A stretch of DNA of 64,000 nucleotides from NCBI RefSeq assembly GCF_019649055.1, contig NW_026570294.1, positions 124,001 to 188,000 on the forward strand, read 5' to 3'. The stretch is from Paramacrobiotus metropolitanus (taxonomy: Eukaryota > Tardigrada > Eutardigrada > Parachela > Macrobiotidae). Each line of letters begins with the position of its first letter. Position 1 is the first letter of the stretch. The notes under the pieces are model-generated. The model did no database searches. It was not told the DNA's origin and saw only the letters and a list, made by a program, of their open reading frames with translations. Of this stretch, positions 57,409 through 64,000 are shown piece after piece. Position numbers and translations under genes: made by a program.

Positions 57409-58563
57409 TACGTCTCCCAAGGGACACTAAACAAGGGAAGAAAGAAAATCAATCGGACTTTAAAGCGAAATACGATAAAGTATGGAAAATCCTCAGCTTT
57501 CCGAGGACAAATGAAGCCGAAGTCATCGAACAAAATCCGACGAAGGAAGCCGACCTGAAAGTGGTGTCCATTGATCGATTAAAGCCCTGGCATCCGCCAC
57601 TGATAAAGAAATCATCGGAACGGGATCTTCAAAAAGATCCGGAACCAGAGCGCGATCCACAAAACAATTTGGAGTTACACCACAAATCGTTTTCTGAACC
57701 ACCTCTGCTACCTGAAACGGAAGATGATGCAGCAGAGCGCGCTCCTTCCAAACCACGCCCTGTTACCGAAATGTCAGGAGAGGAGGTAATCGAAGTTCAG
57801 CCGAAAAAGCGAAGAGGCAGACCTCGGAAGGAAGACAAAGACTTCGAAACGGCTGTGACCATTAAGTTAAGTGAACAAGCTGGGAACTTAACGCAGAACG
57901 AAAATGGATTAGCAGATCGTGATCTTCCAGAAGACTTAACTCAGTCTCCTTCCAAACCACGCTCTACTACCATCATAACAGAAGAAGAAGAAAATCAGCC
58001 AAAGGGGGTTGATAAGGCAGATCGTGTTTCTCCCAAACCGCGCTCTGAAGTAGCAGAGCATACTTTGAAAAAGGCTTTCAAACCACGCACTGCTACCAAG
58101 GAAAATCAGCCGAAGGTGGCTGTAGAAAAAGATTGTGCTCCGCGCGACGCTATCGATCAGCGGGCGCAACAGCTTGAGGCAGCTAAGGCAACAGCCGCCC
58201 AATTGGGGCGTGACATTGCCGCTGCCATCGAGCAAAGAAAGGTGAAAAAGAAGAAGTTACGACCTACTCCCACGGAAATCCTCACGAGTAAAGGAGAAGA
58301 GGAAGACGCCGCCGACAAAGAACTCTTTGATCGGATAACTAAAGGACGCAGGGATATTAACCCAAAAATAAGGCTTATGGGCGTTTACGATATTATGAAC
58401 GGGAGTTGGGAAGGTGTAAAAGTGATTCGTCGAAAACCGGCTAACAGATACCGTTTTCATTGTTATAACAGGTATTAAAAGTTGATTGGAACGATTGGAT
58501 CGACAGAATTCAGATAACTCTGATTCTGAAAGTATCGGAAATCCGTTAAAAGCACCGATAAGA

Positions 58564-61500
58564 ATGGAAGGTGATCAGGGTTATAACCCATACTTTGGAG
58601 ATGAATCGAATTCGTCTGCAGGAACGGTGCAGAACGAACCAGGGATACCAAATCAGCCAGTCTATGTGGGAGGCACAGCCTTTTACCCACACCAGCAGGA
58701 CCCAACGAGTTACCAGAATACGCAGAACTGGGTGTCGGATCACTACGGCTCAAATGTCGGACCACCCCAGTTCCCAGGACAAAATGTCCCTTTTTCTGGA
58801 CAGCAGTTCCCAGCATACGGCTCAGCACAAGTTGCGATGGGACCGCCGGCATTATTGATGCCACCACCACAACAGGTGGTATCGAATTTCCCTGTTGGAA
58901 TGCAAACGGCACCCGTACGATTACCTGGATTTGGTGGGATACCGATAGTACCTGGCGGACACGGAGCATTTAGCGGCATGTCCCCAGTCCGAACACCAGG
59001 TATCGGTGGAACGTCACCCAGATCAGTATATGGAGGACATGGCGGAACGTCGCCTGCCCCATCTATGTCCCAAGGAAGTTTAAATTTACCGCCATTATTT
59101 CCGGACTGGACCGCAACGGCGCCAGGACCATTCGGCACATCTGTGCTACCACGCCCACATCGACGATTTGATCGCGGAGGCATATCCCCACATAAAAGAG
59201 GAGGGAGATCATACGGACGAGGAAACCGCTTCGAATCACCTCGATTGAGAGGGGTGTTACCTTCGCTGGGACCTCAGTTGGAAGGATTACCGAAAACTCC
59301 CCCAGGCGAATCTTCAGTGTCAGAATACTCCCCACGACTGACGGTTAATATAAGAGAAGATGATGATCGCCTGAACGTGATCGTGGATGAACATGAGACC
59401 ATTACGGAGGAACACAGGAGAGTCATACACGACTTTAACCGAATCTGCCATGATTTTTATCGGATCCACGAACGCGTGGACGATGAACACGCGTTCTACG
59501 GCAAATTGATGTCAGTGGCAGGGATGTCACATCCCACACACGAGGCACTTAAAGAGAAAACAGCGGTTCTCATTCAGAAACGAAAGGAAATCGGGATCCA
59601 AATCGTAACGATGAAAAAGTGCCATCCAGCTTTAGTACATCGAGATTGGCCGGATATGGTGGAAAAGATCCTCCGCTTTATTAGGAAATATCCAGAAGAA
59701 AGGTCCCGATCGGTAGATGTCGCACCGACTTCATCAAAGGAAAAAGCGGGGACACCATTGGTGAAAACTGTTGAAGAAATGACAGATGAAGAAATAATGG
59801 CAGAAAAGAAGAAGCTGGATGAAGCTTTGAAACAGCGCACGAGATCGCGGACAAGCTCGACAGCCGAGTCGTCCAGCTATAGTACAACGAAGCGTGCGAG
59901 ATCAGTGACAAAGAGTCCTAAATCAGGAGACGCAACTGGTCAAAAGGCGAAAAAGCCCACGGTGAGTAAGGAACCACCGCAGGTGCACGAAATGCCCGTA
60001 CCAGTTGTACCGGTGGCCAAGAAGGCTCAACAACCATCGGTACCACCTCCAACTCAGCCGATCCCACCACTACCAGTGGCACCCAGTCAACCGATACCTG
60101 TAGCAGAGATCCCACCAGTCAGAGCATACCTGGCAATCTTCCCTGGAACAGATGGGCAGGAGAAGAAGATCGCTGCTCGACTCGTAGATAAAAAGACGAA
60201 TCAAGAGATCCCGTCACGCACGGACAAGGGAGATAAAGAGTTGAAGAATCGGATCAATACGGCATCACGGGAACAAACTGAAGCGGCCCTATTAGCTATC
60301 CCGAATGAGGCGGATCGTAGAAATCCCAGGATCCTCATCCGAACGATGAAAGAGTTGATCGCGAAACAGGCGAAAGAGGACGACGCATGGATTCATATAC
60401 GTGTGGGTACGAATGAGGACCACATGTTATACACGTACACAACCGAAGGACGGATATTGGCGGTTGAAAGAAAAACGTTAAAACCAGAAGAAGAAGATAC
60501 AGGCGGGAAGAAAAGACGAAAACCCGATTACGACACAGTGTACCTGTATACGGAGCCAGTCTGCAGATTGTTTACAATCGGATATGAATATGGACCTGAC
60601 ATACCAGGAATAGCGATAGTTGAAATTGTCGATCCCTTATCGGGAGATCCGATTCCCTTCGCACCGATGTGTATATCGAAGGAAGACCGAGAACACGCCG
60701 ACAAGGAATCAAGAAAAGCCCTCAAGGCACTATACAAAATGTTGCCACCAGAGGTGAAAAATAACGCGGTAGCATTGACATCAGCGGTGCTCAGCCTTAT
60801 GCAACAGCGGGCGGAGGCAGATCAGGCATTCATTCGACTGACATACAACCACGATGATGGTACGCTCCGAACAGCTTGTTATGATCATCGAAAAATACCA
60901 TTGTACTGGGACATTACACCCCGGAACATATCAAAGCTGCACAGGAACAGCTCGCCAAACAACAGAAAGCTCATGCTCAAGCTCAGCTCGCGGCACAGGA
61001 AGGTCCTGCCGGAGAAGCTGATGAGGAGATGGAAGCAGAAGAGGCCTCAGAAGGAGGACATGACGATCCGAATAACGATGATGAAGAACCGGAATCAGAA
61101 GATGAACCGATTGATGAAGATAACCCTAAACGATCATTGGCTAGAGTTTTCGAGATCGTCAAAGGAGCTAAACACAAGCCGTGCAATGATGTGAATTGTC
61201 CTCATTGTTTTCCACCTCAAGATTCAGACGACACCGAAGACGATGACGAATCATCTGAAGAAGATTCGGAAGATGAGAAGCCGAAGACAAGATCGTCCAA
61301 AACGGCTGCAAAGCTCACGGGAGCTGGTAGAACTGGGCAAAAATCGGGCCAAACTTCCAAAGGAGACACCAAAACCAAATCAGAAAAAGGGGGAACTGAA
61401 CAGACGAAGAAGAGGGGACACAAAAAGGAGGAGTCCTCACCAGATGTGGATGTCGAAATCAATTATGAAGACGTAGTCGTTACAGATGACAGCCCATCAA

Positions 61501-63821
61501 CGGCCACAGCACCGAAGAAAATCGTCATCGAATCAGCGACATCGACCGCGTTTAAGACGAAACCTATCGCCGTGAAGAAAGCAGTTCCGCTCGCACAAAT
61601 CATGTCCGCATCAACTCAGAAAGAGCGGAAGGAGAAAGCTCAAGCCGATAAGAAGAAACGCGAATCATCTCGTGAGTCGACAGCATTATCGGAAGCGAGT
61701 AGTCGACCTAGCACATCGACAGTCACACCGAAGATACAACCAGTGGTCAGAACCACACGAGGTAAAACGGCGGAACCGAAGGCGGCGCCGAGCTTGGAAT
61801 TAACATTGGAAAAACAGAAACAGTTGGCTCTCGAAAAACAGAAGAAAGGAGGGAAGAAAAGTGGTGAAAAGAAATCAAAACCTCCAGCAGTCCGGAGAAT
61901 TGACGCCCCAGGGATGGCAGGTTATGCCAGAATTCCGGGCGACAGTGAACTGGAATACTCGGAACCCGAGAACTCCGAGTCATTTCCCGAGTTTGATGAA
62001 CCGGACGGCGAAGATTTGACGCCAGAAGAGCTGATCGACCTCACTAAGAAGATAGTGAACAAAATGCGGACCAGGGACACGTCTGTTACGCTAAAATTCA
62101 GGAGGGAAGCTAAAGAGAAAATGGAGGAGATGAATCATACATTCACAGCTCGAAAATTCCATACGTTAGTGGAATTTGCCATGAACATCGGGAAGCTGAC
62201 TAAAAAACACATGGACTGGAAGGAATCAGCAAAGTTGGTCAGAACTAAGGGAATCGATAAGCAGCTGTTCGATAAACATGCGGATAAACGCAGACAGATC
62301 GAGCTGGCCATTGCGGGAATGCGGAGCCCTACAGGGTCAACTCGACATCGCATCACCCAGTACATTAATGGATTATGGCATGGTGGAAACGGTGACTTGG
62401 CCGAACTAGAAGCAGGAAATGCCACGACGCTGACAGAGATGGTTAAAGAAGGGAAAGTCATCACCACCAACGCTCATATGGGATCTCCGATCAGATACAC
62501 CATGCTGGGTCTCATACCGGTGGATATCGACAATAGAAGAAACCATTATTCCTCATCCGAAGACATGACACTAATCGGCATTAAGCAACGCGACAACCCG
62601 GATACACCGATCCTCAATATCCTCCACCAGAAAGGGGATCAGAAGCGAGCTGCCGAAGCGAAAATAGCGGCGGATAAGTTGAAGATGAAACCGCTAGAGG
62701 ATCGAGGTATCATGGATGCCGACTCTGAAACGGATGATGATGATGAAGATGACGATTTAGCAGCAGCTCCTGCGAAGCCGGTTGAGAAAGCTGCGACGAG
62801 CCATAAAGGGGATGAACGGAAGGTCGTTTCCCCTACTGATAAATTGGCACAACAAGCTGAAGCTGAACTCGCTGCCATGCGTGAAAGACGAAAGACGTCT
62901 GGACTTGCGCTACCTAAGACCAGTGGAGCTGGCAGTAGCAAGCCAAAAGATGACAAAGCGGACTCGGCACCCTCCCAGAGCATCGAACCCAAATCGACAA
63001 AATCATCGTCAAGTTCGATGGCGAAACTCACAATCGATGAGAAAGGACCTGCGACGAACCCAACAGAAGGTTCGGATACCGGAGCGAAATCAGAAGACCG
63101 AGAATATATGCTCGGAATACCGTTGGATAACGCCAACCAAATCTGGTGCGAACTTAAACGGTTCCTTGGAAATCAACCGGACCAGACCATGGGTCACAGG
63201 GAGCTCAAATCGGCTATGTGCCAGAATAGAGCTCTGAAATTATCGGGAAGTAGCTTCGACCGGATGACTAAACGAGCCTACAAAGAAGGGAAATTAGGCT
63301 TCAGTTATACGGAAACGAATAAATGGGTATATTATCTACCACCTCCAACACGCACTCCTCGATTAAAGATGGATCTGAAGTTTTGGAAGATTGCTATGAC
63401 CGATGCGGCGATACCAAAACTTGGCGGAAATAACGGAGTGACATGGGATGACCTATCGAACTTCTTCGCCGCCAACTACGAGTTAGGTGAATTCAGCGTT
63501 GAAAAAGATCGAGAGTGGATTAGAAAGGCAGTTGAGAGCCTTGTCAATGAAAACATGCTGGAGATAAAGGATGACAGAATTCACTCTAAACCGGAAGATC
63601 TGTCAGATGATACACCACAAATCGGAGAAGCTGTTCAAGAAATAACTTCGGATAAAATCGGTTCTACTCCGCAGGAGCTGCCACCAACTGAGACGAAAGC
63701 AGCTGAACCTGATCCGAAGCCAACGGCAATTAACCCGAACGATTCGAAAACTGATGAAATGGAACGGAAGTCAACTGAGACTGTGTCAGCTGATCCAGCT
63801 GACACATCGCAGAAAGAGTAG
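58564..63821 (+). CDS. Third long ORF of the giant element, function unknown
   Basis: The frame opens just after Pol (first ATG 58,564) and runs to 61,194. A second frame, open from 60,885, carries on the protein to a TAG at 63,821. The switch is -1 and falls within 60,885-61,194; an A5 run at 60,891-60,895 is a candidate point. Total is about 1,750 codons. The first part is Gly/Pro-rich, then a helical segment (about 59,340-59,700), an Arg/Ser-rich stretch and a globular region (60,120-60,900). The second part has a CNDVNCPHC cluster, long acidic/basic low-complexity, then two helical domains near the C-terminus (63,090-63,580) that look winged-helix-like. No signal peptide or membrane segment is seen, so it is not an envelope protein. 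Codon style matches Gag and Pol. I recognise no family. Confidence 0.6.
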
Positions 63822-64000
63822 TGAATAAGAGATGTATGATATGCGGTTAGGAAGGTCCACCGTATATCACAGAAAAACATCATCAGTTCAGATTAAAAGA
63901 AGGCGATAAAATGGGAATAGCAGCGTTATAATTAGAAAAACTTAGCGAAAGTGCTAAACAGATGTGAAATGAGATGCGGAAAGTCAGTCAGATTAGGCGA
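63822..64000 (+). other. 3' untranslated part of the giant element
   Basis: Purine-rich text AAAAGAAGGCGATAAAATGG (about 63,894) could be near the polypurine tract. No copy of the presumed LTR start is seen before the window ends. Confidence 0.35.

Larger units (their letters stand above)
48656..58478 (+). pseudogene. pol: Pol polyprotein, interrupted by a one-base shift and a mariner insertion
   Basis: The open frame starts at 48,356; its first ATG is 48,656, 77 bases after the Gag stop. In order: a KMPS-containing tandem repeat (48,656-49,080), disordered region, aspartic protease with DTGAETSLIS (Asp at 50,525) and LLGHDFL, IPVPEALG repeats, an unknown ~590-base globular segment (51,560-52,150), a beta-rich pre-RT domain (53,150-53,420), reverse transcriptase (QSGFWQIP, YIDDVIFA at 54,119-54,142), RNase H (ECDASKEGIG, TEWECLAVVFAV, RTDHQAL), integrase with an HHCC zinc region (55,605-55,740) and D,D,E residues (YADLKG, HTDRGRHF, QVERQM), then a long tail with an AT-hook (KKRRGRPRK). 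The frame shifts by -1 near an A5 run (53,782-53,786) within RT. A transposon at 56,473-57,408 splits the C-terminus; reading resumes in frame beyond it to a TAA at 58,478. Confidence 0.85.

Noticed and set aside
58564-63821. Envelope gene (endogenous retrovirus-like)
   Set aside because: No signal peptide, cleavage site or membrane span, and it is mostly low-complexity with soluble-type domains.
1-64000. tRNA or rRNA genes
   Set aside because: I scanned for A/B-box-like pairs and cloverleaf patterns by eye and saw none I could support. A tRNAscan or Rfam run would be decisive.

Overview
The window is eukaryotic and almost certainly from an invertebrate animal. Genes are split by short GT-AG introns (about 50-290 bases), immunoglobulin-type exons have 1-1 phase, and roughly two thirds of the sequence is mobile-element DNA or its debris. 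I cannot fix the phylum from sequence alone. A tardigrade or another small ecdysozoan would fit the intron sizes and element mix, but that is a guess.

Left part (1-14,400). A candidate large DNA transposon lies at about 2,477-13,758. It is bounded by two tandem-repeat arrays that share the same core motif in opposite orientation. Between them are a KDZ-family (Kyakuja-Dileera-Zisupton) transposase gene on the minus strand (eight visible exons, 6,031-8,310) and, head to head with it, a thirteen-exon plus-strand gene (8,837-12,789) for a P-loop ATPase/helicase-like protein. The second gene has a damaged Walker A motif and an internal stop. A small two-exon reading frame (5,375-5,771) may be a third gene. 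A broken reverse-transcriptase C-terminal piece abuts the right array.

Middle part (14,400-43,200). Few host-type genes are visible: two minus-strand exons of an Ig-domain protein (one broken by a 23-bp duplication), a two-exon minus-strand gene at 34,959-35,585, a secreted proline-rich peptide exon (36,506-36,726) with a decayed copy near 24,830-25,014, and two divergent glycine-zipper proteins (40,209-40,502 and 41,923-42,243). The rest is repeats. These include a 1,847-bp Mutator-like element with 9-bp target duplications, a 1,400-bp inverted-repeat element with 5-bp duplications, two relics of a Ty3/gypsy retrotransposon tail, and a cluster of near-perfect hairpins at 22.6-28.8 kb that look like templated local inverted duplications.

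Right part (about 43,260 to the window end). A very large Ty3/gypsy-type LTR retrotransposon, more than 19 kb without its 3' LTR. It has an LTR-like region, a primer-binding-site-like sequence, a long repeat-rich leader, a 1,225-residue Gag with a long coiled coil, capsid-like domain, CCHC knuckle and RGG tail, a Pol of nearly 3,000 residues (protease, unknown insert, RT, RNase H, integrase, AT-hook tail), and a third frame of about 1,750 codons with no recognised family. Pol is interrupted at a TA by a 936-bp Tc1/mariner-type element and by a one-base shift; the third frame has one further shift.

Four otherwise good genes in this window are each one base out of frame at an A/T homopolymer, so sequencing or assembly error must be considered before calling them dead.
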